Shown here: piece after piece, positions 27,014 through 36,680 of the stretch
Layout of the letters: every line of letters begins with the position of its first letter
Position numbering within the stretch: position 1 is the first letter of the stretch
Origin: DASRFR01 sp035651455
GTDB lineage: Bacteria; Acidobacteriota; Terriglobia; Terriglobales; Acidobacteriaceae
Assembly: GCA_035651455.1 (NCBI GenBank)
Contig: DASRFR010000047.1
Coordinates: 372,001 to 436,000, forward strand
DNA length: 64,000 bases
Direction of reading: 5' to 3'
The notes under the pieces: model-generated
Told to the model about the DNA's origin: nothing
Databases searched by the model: none
What the model saw: only the letters and a program-made list of their open reading frames with translations
Position numbers and translations under genes: made by a program

Positions 27014-29143
27014 TCACCAGACTCTGACGCGATCTTCAGGCTTCAGATAGAGCTTGGCTCCCGGCGCGATCTCGTACGCTTTGTACCAGGTGTCCACATT
27101 GCGCACCGAGTCACTCCGGTATTCCCCCGGTGGATGAGTGTCGGTTGCGATCTGCTTGCGCAGCGCAGCTTCACTCTGAATCTTGCGCCATCTCTGGGCG
27201 AAGGCCAGGAAGAACCTCTGATCACCAGTCAGTCCACCTATCACCACATCAGGCTTGCCTTTTAACGACAGTACGTAAGCGTCGTGCGCCACCAGCAGCC
27301 CCGCGAGATCGGCGACACTCTCAGTCAGGACCTGCTTGCCGTTTACGCAGAGATCAGTTAATGGGCAGTAGCTACTCATTTGCGCGGCCAGCTTCGCCGT
27401 AGCCTGATGGTACTGATCCCGGTCACTTGCGCTCCACCAGGCGCCTAGGCGGCCTTGCGCGTCGTAAATATTCCCCAACTCGTCAAAGCTGTGGCTGATC
27501 TCGTGCGCCATGCCGGCGCCGGCGGATCCGTAATTGGCGGCGGAGTCGCCCACGGCGTCGAAGTAAGGTGGTTGCAGAATAGCCGCGGAGAAAAACTCCG
27601 CGTTGGGACTGAACATGATAACCGCGCCCGGAGTTTGCGGATTGATAGGCCACTCGATAGGGTCCACAGGCTGCTTTAGCTTCGCCAGATTGCGCGAACG
27701 AAGAAAAGCTTCCGCACGGCGCATATTGCCGATTGCCTCGCCATGTACGACATCGAGGGTCGAGTAGTCGATCCACGTGTCAGGGTAACCGACGATTACT
27801 TTAAGTGCGCCAAGCTTAGCCAGCGCCTTTTTCTTTGTCTGGAGCGACATCCAGGTAAGATTTGAGATTCGCGCGCGGTACGTCGTGATCAGATCGGCGG
27901 CCATAGCCTGCGCCTTCCGCTTGGCTTCGGGCGGGAAATAGATCTGCGTATAGAGTTGCCCTACCGCCTGTCCCAGAGCACCGTTTGTGGCCGCAATCGC
28001 TGAAAGGTTCCGCTCCGGCGCCTGCTGCGTACCCGTAAGAACGGTGCCATAAAAAGCGAAATGTTCGGCAGTTACAGCCTTGGGAAGAACACTGGCATAG
28101 TGTTCAATCAGGTGATATCTGAGATAGTCCTTCCACACATCGATGCTTTCATTGCCGACTAGCGCGGAGACGCCGGTCACCGCAGAGGGCTGCCAAACAA
28201 TAAAATCGGACTGCCCGCCCAAGCCCGCCGACTTGAAATAGGATTCCCAGTCCATGCCAGGCGCCTTGGCGGCAAAATCGGCACGTTTCCAGGGGTTGTT
28301 CTGCTTGAACACATCAGCGGCATCGGCCTCCGGGGCGAACGCTTGTGCGATTCGGATCTCAAGCGACAAAATACGCGCTGCCCTCGTCTCCGAGTCTGCA
28401 ATGCTCGTCAACTTCAGGACCGTCGCGATGTGCCTTTGGTACTGGGCGCGTAACTCGACCCCTTTGCCCGACGGGTCGAGATAATCGTCGCGATCAGGCA
28501 TTCCCAGGCCGCCCTGCCACAGATGCACAACATTGTGATCCGAATCTTCAAAGCCCTGGTTAATCCACAAACCAAAGATATGGTCGGCGTTCGCGATCAG
28601 GCCGTCCACTTCGCCATTCAACGTGGTGCCGAGATACGCTGCCAATGTCGGCTTGTCTGTGATCGCTGCGATCCGCGCCATCTCATCGGCAAGGGGTGTC
28701 AGTTTCCCGGCCTCAATTTCGTCTTCATCCATAAAGCTGGCGTAGTAGTCACCGACTTTCTGACCGACGCTGCCCCTGGGCGGGCGAGCCGCGGCCGCCC
28801 CTTCGATGAGCTCGCGCACCCGCCGGCTGGTTTTCTCATTCACCATCGCGCGGTTGTCGTAGCTCGACTGTCCGCTGGGTACTGCAGCTGCTTCGAGCCA
28901 GCCTCCGTTCGCATACCGATAGAAATCATCCCCCGGCTTAATCGAATGATCCACGTCATCATGGATCGCGGTCTGCGCCACAGCTGCGGGCGCCAGGATC
29001 AACAAAACCATTGCACCGAACCTGACCGCCGTCATCCCGGTGCGAAGAAGCGCCAACGAAGCGCGTGCCAGAGAGCTGCGCCAATACGCAAAATGGGCAA
29101 GTGTAGATGCATCGGCAATTGTCCCCGCGTGCTTGTGTTGCAT
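27014..29143 (-). CDS. M13 family zinc metallopeptidase (neprilysin-like)
   Basis: About 709 aa, exported (hydrophobic AVRFGAMVLLILAPAAVAQ near residue 45-65). The mature part begins with the M13 hallmark DHSIKPGDDFYRYANGGW. The catalytic zinc motif HExxH is seen as AHEISHSFDELG, and the downstream Glu ligand lies in ESVADLAG (usually ENxAD, so Asn is Ser here). The chain ends RVRVW, close to the family's C-terminal CxVW. The start ATG at 29143 has GGAG six bases upstream, preferred over an in-frame ATG at 29155. Function: periplasmic or surface oligopeptide hydrolysis. It converges on the oxidoreductase gene. Confidence 0.93.
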   Translation of the reverse strand: MQHKHAGTIADASTLAHFAYWRSSLARASLALLRTGMTAVRFGAMVLLILAPAAVAQTAIHDDVDHSIKPGDDFYRYANGGWLEAAAVPSGQSSYDNRAMVNEKTSRRVRELIEGAAAARPPRGSVGQKVGDYYASFMDEDEIEAGKLTPLADEMARIAAITDKPTLAAYLGTTLNGEVDGLIANADHIFGLWINQGFEDSDHNVVHLWQGGLGMPDRDDYLDPSGKGVELRAQYQRHIATVLKLTSIADSETRAARILSLEIRIAQAFAPEADAADVFKQNNPWKRADFAAKAPGMDWESYFKSAGLGGQSDFIVWQPSAVTGVSALVGNESIDVWKDYLRYHLIEHYASVLPKAVTAEHFAFYGTVLTGTQQAPERNLSAIAATNGALGQAVGQLYTQIYFPPEAKRKAQAMAADLITTYRARISNLTWMSLQTKKKALAKLGALKVIVGYPDTWIDYSTLDVVHGEAIGNMRRAEAFLRSRNLAKLKQPVDPIEWPINPQTPGAVIMFSPNAEFFSAAILQPPYFDAVGDSAANYGSAGAGMAHEISHSFDELGNIYDAQGRLGAWWSASDRDQYHQATAKLAAQMSSYCPLTDLCVNGKQVLTESVADLAGLLVAHDAYVLSLKGKPDVVIGGLTGDQRFFLAFAQRWRKIQSEAALRKQIATDTHPPGEYRSDSVRNVDTWYKAYEIAPGAKLYLKPEDRVRVW

Positions 29144-29341
29144 GGTTATCTCCATTCGGGTGTTGTGGACTGGTGCCGCCGAAGCACACTACATCTGCGA
29201 CGCTGGCGTGCTGTTCAAAGTCGACAACGAAGTCCCTCAACCTTAGCGAAATGGATGCATGCACAATGACGTTTGCGGACCTTCTTACCTCGCTGGATGA
29301 GCGCTGTTCGAAAGGCTCGGATGATCTCTGCGTGGAGTCTT

Positions 29342-30415
29342 TCAACGGTTCCGGACGCCGGCAGCCCAGGTCAGCAGTTCATCAGAGGTCATGAAGTTCA
29401 AGATCTTCTCCGGATTGACTCCGGCCAACGCGGCTGCTGCTAGGCTGAAGTCCATAAACCTCAACTGCGCGGGATCGTGAGCATCGGTGCCGAACGAAAT
29501 CCGGCAGCCGGACTGTTTTGCAAGTTTCAGCAGGTCCAGGCTCAAATCCTGGCGATCGGGATAGCCATCGATCTCGACTGCCTTATCCAGTTCAGCGGCT
29601 GTATCGAAAATTCGTTTCCAGTCGGCGTTCAGACCCAGACGGAAGTTGTATATCCGGCCTCGTGGATGGCCCAGGATGTGGATATTGGGATTGCGTAATG
29701 CTGCGATGTAGCGGTCCGTCTGATCCTCTTTCTTGCGCAATGCCGAGTGAAAACAACCGAGCACCAGGTCTAAGGATTTCAGCGCTCCTGAATCCATATC
29801 GCCGTCTCCACTTGGACTGAGGTTTAGTTCAATGGACTTGAGGACCCGCAACGAACTCCCGTCGGAACGCAGCCTGGCATTTACGGCGTCAATTTCCTCA
29901 GCTTGCCCGCGCAGCTGTTCTTCGTTAATCCCGCCGGCAATTTTGAGACCCTTGGAGTGATCGGTGATGGCGATGAATTGGTATCCTCGTTCTGAGCCAG
30001 CCCGCGCCATTTCCTCAATCGAACCGGATCCGTCGCTCCACTGGGTGTGCATCTGCAGATCGCCTGTCAAACGCGCGGACCAGGCAGGCTGCTTCGCCAA
30101 TGCACGACGTGCCTCCACAACGGTGAGAAATCGCTTTCGGATTTCAGGTGGGTTGGGGACTTCAGGAGGATGCTCGATCCAGCCACGAATGATCCTGCTG
30201 AGCGTGGGACCAACACCCGGCAAGTCGGTTAGCGGACGATTCCCGCGAACCAGCGCCGCAGCTTCTTCAGGCCACAAAAACGCCTTGCGAGAGGCCCTGC
30301 GTAGTGCCTTTTGCAGTGGCATCTTTGCGCTGTCCGCCGCCACCGCCAGCAATTCTGCAATGCCGGAATTTGAGAGCGAGGTGATTTTGGTGCCGCGGGA
30401 ATTCTTCATACGCAT
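29342..30415 (-). CDS. HhH/PHP-domain protein (PolX C-terminal-like)
   Basis: About 357 aa. The N-terminal part has a helical PolX-like region and a helix-hairpin-helix (PLTDLPGVGPTLSRII). The C-terminal PHP domain shows metal-binding motifs DLQMHTQWSDG, AITDHSKG, LGHPRGR and GTDAHDP. This is the arrangement of the C-terminal half of bacterial PolX, without the polymerase palm and fingers, so it is probably a PHP phosphoesterase/exonuclease-type protein acting on DNA or nucleotides. The frame is open to 30514; homology begins near the ATG pair at 30415/30409, neither with a clear ribosome-binding site. No operon partner is obvious. Confidence 0.85.
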   Translation of the reverse strand: MRMKNSRGTKITSLSNSGIAELLAVAADSAKMPLQKALRRASRKAFLWPEEAAALVRGNRPLTDLPGVGPTLSRIIRGWIEHPPEVPNPPEIRKRFLTVVEARRALAKQPAWSARLTGDLQMHTQWSDGSGSIEEMARAGSERGYQFIAITDHSKGLKIAGGINEEQLRGQAEEIDAVNARLRSDGSSLRVLKSIELNLSPSGDGDMDSGALKSLDLVLGCFHSALRKKEDQTDRYIAALRNPNIHILGHPRGRIYNFRLGLNADWKRIFDTAAELDKAVEIDGYPDRQDLSLDLLKLAKQSGCRISFGTDAHDPAQLRFMDFSLAAAALAGVNPEKILNFMTSDELLTWAAGVRNR

Positions 30416-30602
30416 AATGCCGGCGTAGTAATGCAGTTTACTGGGCGTGAGGGTCTCACGACCACCCTGGGGCCATGCGGGTCCGGTTATGTCTGGAAAT
30501 CTGGGGAATGGCACTGCTGTTCGCGTTCCTCCTCAGATGCAAGTCTTGTCGGAATGGCGAGCGAAGCGGACCTGTGCTGTCGAACCTGTTCGACACAGCC
30601 AA

Positions 30603-30636
30603 TAAAAAAGCCCTGCGGCTTTCGCCGCAGGGCTTT
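30603..30636 (-). terminator. Rho-independent terminator of the Asp-box protein gene
   Basis: A perfect 13-bp stem (AAAGCCCTGCGGC with its complement, arms 30607-30619 and 30624-30636) has a GAAA tetraloop on the minus strand and is followed by TTTTTTATT. It is 24 bases after the stop of the gene ending at 30660, and ends the minus-strand pair from 33232. Confidence 0.9.
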
Positions 30637-30659
30637 GTGTCAGTGTCAGTACGCTGTGG

Positions 30660-32228
30660 TTACGGTACCGGAATCGTGGCAAACTCCACATCCTGCACGT
30701 GAGTGCTTCCCACCGTACGTCGACCATCGGTCCAGGTGATAAACGCGTTGCCGTTTGCACTGGTGTCGTAGTCGTAATCGCCTGCGTAGCAATTCACTAC
30801 GGAGGGATCGGTCTGCGCCGGCTGATTGATCAATCCACTCAGAACAATAGGATTGCCAAAGCTGGCGCCGTTATTCTTCGACTGCCGTGCCATCCGCAGA
30901 TAGTTGCATCCCGGATCGGTGACGTTCTTGCAAGCAGTGGTCGATTTGGCTCGGTCGTACCAGGAGAGAGTGACTCCTCCCGCAGCATCGGCCGACAGAG
31001 AAGGCATCCACTGCTCCTTGAATTGCGCATCTGGCCCGAAGTTGATCTTTACCGGTGTGGACCAGGTCACGCCATTGTCAATGGAGCGTGTGTAGAAGAT
31101 ATCCCCAGGATCGCCGTTCGTGCCCAATCCTGCGTAGACATAGTGGACAACTCCGTTGGGACCGACGCCCGGCTCTCCCCATCCCATGTGCCGGATAATC
31201 GGATTCACTTGCGCGAAATACGAATTGCTGCTGCAGAGCGCGTCACAGATGGGTTTGAAGCGGGCACCCAGGGTAGCTTTGGTCCAGGTAACGCCACCAT
31301 CCAGAGACTTGAACATCAGGTTCTGGCGCGTAGCGCAACCGCCGCCGCCTTCGTCCATGCCGGCTACGAACACCGTGCTGTCCGGGCCTTCAAAACGCGT
31401 CGCGCCGACCGGGGAACCGGTGACCTGAACGTCACGAATGAAGGTGGAGGTGTTGGAAATGCGCACAGGAGCGGACCAGGTAGTGCCGTCGTCTGAGTGC
31501 GTGATCGAAAGCGCGCCCGTCCCCACCAGGAAGTCGTTCCACGAAATGTACATGCGGCCGTAAGTGCCGCTGGTGGGCTCATTGTCCACCCACATGGATT
31601 CGCGATCGTCGCTGCCACCGTTGTGAGCGCAGGCGCCTGACGTCCACGTTTTGCCATCGGTCGAGGTCCACAGGCCGATTCCCTGCCCGCCGCAGCCGGT
31701 GACCAGGTCGCCCGCGAAAAATTTGCCGAGCTTGGCGTTGTAGACTACGATGGGATCGCCGAAATTGGTGCCATGCCCGGTGCCGAACGGCGACGGCTGA
31801 ATTTCTGTGAACGTCGCGCCGCCATCATTCGAGTACGACGTACCGGAATACTGGCCGCCATTGTGGTCGTTGTAGTTGACCACGATGTTCAACGGGTTGG
31901 TGGTGTTGGCGTACACCATATTCTCGCTCTTGGTGCAGCTCGAAGCGCTGCTGCAACTGCGATTGCTGACCTGAACGTTGGGCGGAGACAGTAACGCAGC
32001 GCCACCCTTTGCCGGTTGTCCGCCCTGGGCCAGTCCACATTCAATCAGGACTTTCCCAGCGGCCAGGTTCTCTTGCCTCATGATCCCTAACGACGCGATT
32101 TGAGAGCAATCCACACCCACCGAAGTCATCTGAGCGACTGATGACGTAGGCTGAAGCGCGCACGCCCCCAGCAGTAATGCTAGAAACGCAAAGTAAGCAA
32201 GTGTCCTACTTCTGCCGTACATCTTCAT
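30660..32228 (-). CDS. Secreted Asp-box (BNR repeat) beta-propeller protein
   Basis: 522 aa with an N-terminal signal (TLAYFAFLALLLGACALQ; the LGAC could be a lipobox). At least five Asp-box motifs are visible: SNDGGATF, STDGKTW, SDDGTTW, SLDGGVTW and SIDNGVTW. This indicates a sialidase- or sortilin-type propeller. No sialidase catalytic Arg triad (with FRIP) was recognised, so glycosidase activity is not claimed. Several Cys pairs suggest disulphides in an exported protein. The ATG overlaps the stop of the upstream PpiC-like gene (ATGA), so a folding helper and its possible client are coupled. A strong terminator follows. Confidence 0.82.
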   Translation of the reverse strand: MKMYGRSRTLAYFAFLALLLGACALQPTSSVAQMTSVGVDCSQIASLGIMRQENLAAGKVLIECGLAQGGQPAKGGAALLSPPNVQVSNRSCSSASSCTKSENMVYANTTNPLNIVVNYNDHNGGQYSGTSYSNDGGATFTEIQPSPFGTGHGTNFGDPIVVYNAKLGKFFAGDLVTGCGGQGIGLWTSTDGKTWTSGACAHNGGSDDRESMWVDNEPTSGTYGRMYISWNDFLVGTGALSITHSDDGTTWSAPVRISNTSTFIRDVQVTGSPVGATRFEGPDSTVFVAGMDEGGGGCATRQNLMFKSLDGGVTWTKATLGARFKPICDALCSSNSYFAQVNPIIRHMGWGEPGVGPNGVVHYVYAGLGTNGDPGDIFYTRSIDNGVTWSTPVKINFGPDAQFKEQWMPSLSADAAGGVTLSWYDRAKSTTACKNVTDPGCNYLRMARQSKNNGASFGNPIVLSGLINQPAQTDPSVVNCYAGDYDYDTSANGNAFITWTDGRRTVGSTHVQDVEFATIPVP

Positions 32229-33232
32229 TGATTTGGCTCCTCTTCATTTTTTGGTGGATTGGAAACAGGCTGCTGCTCTCCTGCGCCTTTCGCCACCGAA
32301 CTGCCCTTGCCGAAATAACTTTCGTCCATCCAAATACCCGTCTTCTTCTTCAGTTCGTCTAACTTCGCTTGCATCTTCTCGCCTTGCACCGTCTTTTCAA
32401 CTAACGATGTCACCTCTGAAAGCGGCGGTCGCTCGCGTCCCATCAGGTACATAAGAATGATGTGGTCGGGAGTGTCCTCGGCCTGCGCCCATGTGCCAGG
32501 CTTGGCCGTGAATGCTACTTTGTCCAGGGTTGGTGACAACTGCCCCCGTACAAACGTCAGTGGCTGCGCATCGAAGATCCCCTTATCACTTTCCTTGAAC
32601 ATTTCCGCGAGTTGCAGCGCGTCGGCGCCCGATGCAGACGCTTGCAATATTGCGGCGGCGCGAGCCTTCGCATCTTCCGGCGATAAGCCATGCGAATTCT
32701 TCGACCCTTCGCCCACTTTCCAGATAAACAGTCGGCGAACCTGGACGCGATCGAATTCAGCCAGGTGAGTCTGATAGTAGTGATTGAGTTCTTCCGGCGT
32801 CGGCTTGGTTTCATCCAGCAGCTTGGCGAACGCAGCGTCCGAAAGTACCTGCATTCGCGCCACGATCAATTTCTGGCGAACCTCAGGTGAGGAATCAAGA
32901 TGTTCGGCAACCGCCAACTGCGAAAGCATCAAGACCGAAGCATAGTCCTCGCCCAGGCGCCGGCGATCCTTCTCCGTGGCGCCCTTATCGGGGTCGCCGC
33001 CCTTGGGTTCAATCTCGCCAATCGTTGATTCGAACTCCTCTTCCGTAATCGCCTTCCCGCCAACCTTCAGGATGGTGTGATGCGCAGGTGACGATGATTT
33101 CTGTTGTGAACTTGAAGATGTGGATGACGGCGATGATTCGCTCGCCCGGTTTTCGGCCTTTTGTGCGTGGCCTGTCGCCATCGCAAGGGCTGTGAATACT
33201 GCCAGGTAGGGAACAATTCTTAGGGTCAACAC
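32225..33232 (-). CDS. Periplasmic SurA/PpiC-like peptidyl-prolyl isomerase
   Basis: About 335 aa. A signal sequence (IVPYLAVFTALAMATGHAQ) is followed by a Ser-rich stretch, an N-terminal helical chaperone-like part (VGGKAITEEEFESTI), and a parvulin-like region (ARAAAILQASASGADALQLAEMF, FVRGQLSPTLDKVAFTAKPG, PDHIILMYLMGRERPP). This is the usual layout of PpiC/SurA proteins, though parvulin conservation is modest and isomerase activity is uncertain. The GTG at 33232 or TTG at 33229 is the likely start; the frame continues upstream through a simple repeat that is unlikely to be coding. Stop overlaps the next gene's ATG. Confidence 0.75.
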   Translation of the reverse strand: MLTLRIVPYLAVFTALAMATGHAQKAENRASESSPSSTSSSSQQKSSSPAHHTILKVGGKAITEEEFESTIGEIEPKGGDPDKGATEKDRRRLGEDYASVLMLSQLAVAEHLDSSPEVRQKLIVARMQVLSDAAFAKLLDETKPTPEELNHYYQTHLAEFDRVQVRRLFIWKVGEGSKNSHGLSPEDAKARAAAILQASASGADALQLAEMFKESDKGIFDAQPLTFVRGQLSPTLDKVAFTAKPGTWAQAEDTPDHIILMYLMGRERPPLSEVTSLVEKTVQGEKMQAKLDELKKKTGIWMDESYFGKGSSVAKGAGEQQPVSNPPKNEEEPNQ

Positions 33233-33598
33233 ACGCTCCGTCTGCAAACACACAGCAACACACAGCAACACACAGCAACACTTATATAAAGCCTGAGAAG
33301 GCTAAAAATATTTTCTTGCTAAGCTCAGGCCAGTCGTGATCGGCGGGGAGCAGGCGGATCAGAAAGGCAACCGCATTTAACTACTACATGCGGCCGTACT
33401 CTGGTTGATGAAACTATCTCATCCAAAATCATCTGTCAATGTGCAATGAATTGCGCATCTGAAATGACGCCCGGGGTCGCCCATTAAGCTTGGGGCGCAG
33501 CGTTCGTCCACCCATCATGCGGGCGCTGTAAGGACAACAACGTGCAAATTTTTTCCGCTCTTGTGGAGGGTCTGGACCACGCGCCGCGCTTTGGGGCG
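33233..33598. other. Intergenic region with short tandem repeat
   Basis: About 365 bases without a gene. Next to the start of the PpiC-like gene there is a triple direct repeat (see 33251-33280), then an AT-rich stretch (ATATAAAGCC, AAAATATTTTC) that could hold the minus-strand promoter. A CCTGAG/CTCAGG inverted repeat lies near 33291-33328. The transaldolase gene ends at 33599 without a clear T-run terminator. Confidence 0.4.
33251..33280. repeat. Three tandem 10-bp direct repeats
   Basis: The decamer CACAGCAACA occurs three times back to back with a partial copy before it. It lies about 20 bases upstream of the probable start of the PpiC-like gene, so it would be in the leader or promoter. 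Copy number may vary between strains. Confidence 0.85.
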
Positions 33599-34459
33599 TC
33601 AGGCGGTTCGGGAGAGGGTCGCCCGGTAATCGGCCGCGAATTTCTCAATGCCCTTGCGTGTCAGCTCATGTTCTATATTAAATTTTTCCCACGGCTGCTC
33701 CAGGTCAAGATCCTCGTACGCGATCGGCTTGCCGGAAGACTTGTACTGAAACTCTTTATTGGGCATGGGGAAATTCTTTTCGGCCCATTGTTCCAGGATC
33801 TTCGTAGGTACGGTCGCAAGCTCGCTTTCCAGCATGAAGCAGTAAAACAGGTGCTCCAGGCTGCGGATGCTCGCGGCTAGCACCAGGACATGACCGTCTC
33901 CCTTCGAGAACATCCGCTTGATGTTCCGCACCACATCCATTCCGTTTTGACCGATGTCGTCCAGGCGTCCAATAAAAGGAGACACATAAGCTGGCTCCTT
34001 TGTGCCCTTGGTGGCGGCGTACACTGCGGCCGCCTGCTGTTGCGAGAAGCACAGGGTCACGTTGACCCGAATGGCCTGCCTGACCGACAACTGTGCGGCA
34101 CGCAGACCTTCTGACGTGCACGGATATTTTATGTACGCGTTGGGAATCCACGTGAACATTTCCCGGCCTTGATCGAACATTTCTTGTGCGCTGGTCTTCT
34201 CGTCCGAAAACACTTCGATGGACACTCCCGCATTCCCCACCAGAGGAGAAATGCTCTGTGCGATCTTCTTGTATTCGTCCATTTCTTGCTGGCTTGAGAG
34301 CTTGTGCCCTGAAGCGAGTAGCTCTTTTATGTGCGGGTTCTTGGCAATCAAAGATGGGTTGGTTGTCTGTCCATCGACGAATCCCAGCAATTCCTTGACT
34401 CGCTGAGTCTCCTGCGGGTCTCCGCCATCCACCAATATTTTCGTTTTCGGCCGAGTCAT
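33599..34459 (-). CDS. tal: Transaldolase family protein
   Basis: 286 aa enzyme of the transaldolase family, moving dihydroxyacetone units between sugar phosphates in the pentose phosphate pathway. Family marks are ILVDGGDPQE, QTTNPSLIAKN, the Schiff-base Lys in AYIKYPCT (canonical VKVPxT), NVTLCFSQQQA and SPFIGRLDD. The length fits the TalB-like/short group rather than the 220-aa fructose-6-phosphate aldolase group. The ATG at 34459 has an AGGA-type ribosome-binding site. It lies 59 bp after the Rieske gene in the same direction. Confidence 0.9.
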   Translation of the reverse strand: MTRPKTKILVDGGDPQETQRVKELLGFVDGQTTNPSLIAKNPHIKELLASGHKLSSQQEMDEYKKIAQSISPLVGNAGVSIEVFSDEKTSAQEMFDQGREMFTWIPNAYIKYPCTSEGLRAAQLSVRQAIRVNVTLCFSQQQAAAVYAATKGTKEPAYVSPFIGRLDDIGQNGMDVVRNIKRMFSKGDGHVLVLAASIRSLEHLFYCFMLESELATVPTKILEQWAEKNFPMPNKEFQYKSSGKPIAYEDLDLEQPWEKFNIEHELTRKGIEKFAADYRATLSRTA

Positions 34460-34518
34460 TTAATCATCCTTTCCTTTGCCGGATGTTCACCGGCGTTTTT
34501 TGTTCTCCCGCGCTCCAG

Positions 34519-35457
34519 TCAGCCCGTCGTTCCGGTGCGCGGCTGTGGCTCCATTCCTGTCCCCATGGAATATGCCGCGGCAACCCGGCAATCGGATTTG
34601 CGCACTTCAACCTGGGCATTTCTGATGCGCGCCTCCAGGCACGGCTGAGGATGCACCGCGGGACCGTCTACAACACGACCGTCCCGAATGGAGAAGCGAG
34701 AGCCATGCCACGGGCACTGGATGACATCACCCTCCAGCTTGCCTTCGGATAATGGGCCGCCCAGGTGCGAGCAGGTCTCAGCCAGCGCATAGATGTGGGC
34801 GCCGCGGCGAACTAGCAGAATGGGCGTGCCATTATGCTCGGCACGGCCCGGTTTTTCATCGTGTAAATCCGATTCCGGCAGCACAGGCGTGAATTCGTCC
34901 GGCAACTTGTCGGCGTCCGTGTGGTCTACGCCGATTTTCTGTCCGTACACCAGATTGCCCCCCAACCGTGCCGCAATCACGGATACGGCATAGCCAATAG
35001 CAGCTAAGCCTCGCCCGCTTGCGCGAGCCCCTCTCTTTCTTGCCACCAGCGAACTCCCGAACAGAACCACGCTGGCGACATTCAGCAACCCGTGCACGAG
35101 TCCAATCCGACGCGCAGGCGGGTCTATGTCCTGCCAGTCGGTCAGACCTGTCGCTGCCGCTCCCAACGCGCCCGCCAATCCAATAGTGACTGCCGTATCC
35201 GCAGCAAGCCGGTATGGACGACGTGTGTTCATGGAGTCCAGCGCATCGAAGGCGATGGCGGTTGTCCATGCACCAATCGGTACATCAGTCAGGATTACGT
35301 GAAGCGGATGTCCAATCCACGTTCCATGAAGAAAGTTCTTTACTTGCCGCCCACCCTTAAACTGGAAGGCTCTGTGAACCAGCTTTTGCAGGCCCTCTTC
35401 GCTAGGCTTCAGCCATTCCTGCTGCCCGATTTTGCTGACGACGCCGTCCTCTCTCAT
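34519..35457 (-). CDS. DUF2231-like membrane domain fused to Rieske [2Fe-2S] domain
   Basis: 312 aa. The N-terminal part has about four hydrophobic helices with FLHGTWIGHPLHVILTDVP, TGLTDWQDID and VHGLLNVASVV, typical of DUF2231 proteins. The C-terminal ~105 residues form a Rieske domain with CSHLGGPL and CPWHGSRF, giving the two Cys and two His cluster ligands, and resemble dioxygenase-type ferredoxins. The ATG at 35457 is fixed by a perfect GGAGGT (35462-35467) four bases upstream, although the frame is open to 35865. This would be a membrane-bound electron-transfer protein of unknown partner. Confidence 0.85.
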   Translation of the reverse strand: MREDGVVSKIGQQEWLKPSEEGLQKLVHRAFQFKGGRQVKNFLHGTWIGHPLHVILTDVPIGAWTTAIAFDALDSMNTRRPYRLAADTAVTIGLAGALGAAATGLTDWQDIDPPARRIGLVHGLLNVASVVLFGSSLVARKRGARASGRGLAAIGYAVSVIAARLGGNLVYGQKIGVDHTDADKLPDEFTPVLPESDLHDEKPGRAEHNGTPILLVRRGAHIYALAETCSHLGGPLSEGKLEGDVIQCPWHGSRFSIRDGRVVDGPAVHPQPCLEARIRNAQVEVRKSDCRVAAAYSMGTGMEPQPRTGTTG

Positions 35458-35672
35458 CGCGACCTCCAGCCAATAAAAATTATGCTGCAGCGGTGTCGGT
35501 TCGATGCACCGCTGAGTCGCTGGGATGTCGGTGTCCGCCTCTAAAAACTGTTGAGCTGGATGGCGCGGTTTCGGAAAACGTCGCCCTCGGCTTGACGAAA
35601 GAAAGATTGAACGGGCTGTTCGCCGCTCCGTCAGGAAGTCTGCGGAACAGCCCACAATACCTCGACTGCAGA

Positions 35673-36680
35673 TCAGAAGATCCAGCGCACGTGGTGCTTG
35701 CAGGAATCGCTCAAATCCGGATCGCAGTGCGCATGGAAGATATGGGCTCCGATTCCGATTCCCAGCGCCGATCCGATAAGCATGTCCGACGACCAGTGAT
35801 CCCGCGCCAAGAACCTGGTGACGGTTACGACCGTGGCTGCCGAGTAGGCCAGAGTTTGCACCCACTTTTGTGAATACTCGTGTGACAGCACCGTCGCCAT
35901 CGCAAAGGTAAACATGGCGTGCCCGCCGGGAAATGAAGTGTTGATGTTGTGGTGCTTCCAGAAATCTCCATTCCCGTTGCCTTCGCCCGGGCGTTGCCGT
36001 CCCGCGATTAACTGCATCGGCGTGTAAATCAGGAATGTGTTAACCAGCGTCTCCAATTCCAGCACTCCCGTTTCCTTGGCGTGCGGATGATCGCCCTTGA
36101 TGCCCCATATCCACACTCCGCCCAGCGTAGCGCCCAGCCCCGCGATCGCGATGTCAGAAGTGGCTTGGTAAAAGGTGTAATGCGCCGTGCCGATGTGCCT
36201 CTCGATGTGCCGGTCTGAGGCAAGCAGCGCCCCCGTTCCTGCCAGCACCAGCAGGTCCCACTTGAAGTTGGAAGGCTTGAAGGGAGCTTTATAAAGCTCC
36301 TTCTGGTCCTCCAGGGTTCTCTTCACCGACCGCATCACCAACCCTTGATGATCCGCCTGCGGCGCCTGGACCGGCTGCGTCGCGCCTCCCGTCGCGGCCT
36401 GCTGAGCCGAGTCTTCTCGGTTTGCGTCTCGTTCAAACACCGACGGCAGAGCAGCGATGTCGAAGCTTCCCGCCGCAGGAATCTTGGTGATGTCTTCAAT
36501 TGCTGACGGCGAAAATGGCACGCCCTCGCTCGGATGCATCTGAACTGTTTCTTCTGCTGAAGACGCCACAATCGGCAAGGTTTCAAGTGACGTGGTTTGG
36601 CAATGGGCGCCGTCGCAAAACAGAGCGCCCGCGAACAACAGCGACAGAATTGTGTGAAGGATGTTCCAACGCTGGTACAA
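35673..36680 (-). CDS. PAP2 family phosphatase
   Basis: About 335 aa with a signal peptide (ILHTILSLLFAGALFCDGAHC). The PAP2 phosphatase motifs are complete: GRQRPGEGN (motif 1 RP), SFPGGHAMFTFA (motif 2, PSGH varied to PGGH) and TRFLARDHWSSDML (motif 3 with catalytic His). Such enzymes dephosphorylate lipid phosphates or undecaprenyl pyrophosphate at the membrane. A TTG at 36680 with AGGGAG upstream is chosen; a TTG at 36710 is also in frame. Upstream bases to 37011 hold no gene. It is followed by the Rieske gene in the same direction. Confidence 0.88.
   Translation of the reverse strand: MYQRWNILHTILSLLFAGALFCDGAHCQTTSLETLPIVASSAEETVQMHPSEGVPFSPSAIEDITKIPAAGSFDIAALPSVFERDANREDSAQQAATGGATQPVQAPQADHQGLVMRSVKRTLEDQKELYKAPFKPSNFKWDLLVLAGTGALLASDRHIERHIGTAHYTFYQATSDIAIAGLGATLGGVWIWGIKGDHPHAKETGVLELETLVNTFLIYTPMQLIAGRQRPGEGNGNGDFWKHHNINTSFPGGHAMFTFAMATVLSHEYSQKWVQTLAYSAATVVTVTRFLARDHWSSDMLIGSALGIGIGAHIFHAHCDPDLSDSCKHHVRWIF

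Noticed and set aside
33233..33271. N-terminal extension of the PpiC-like protein through the CACAGCAACA repeat
   Set aside because: Encodes a low-complexity MLLCVAV stretch in front of a normal signal peptide; a later GTG or TTG start is more likely.
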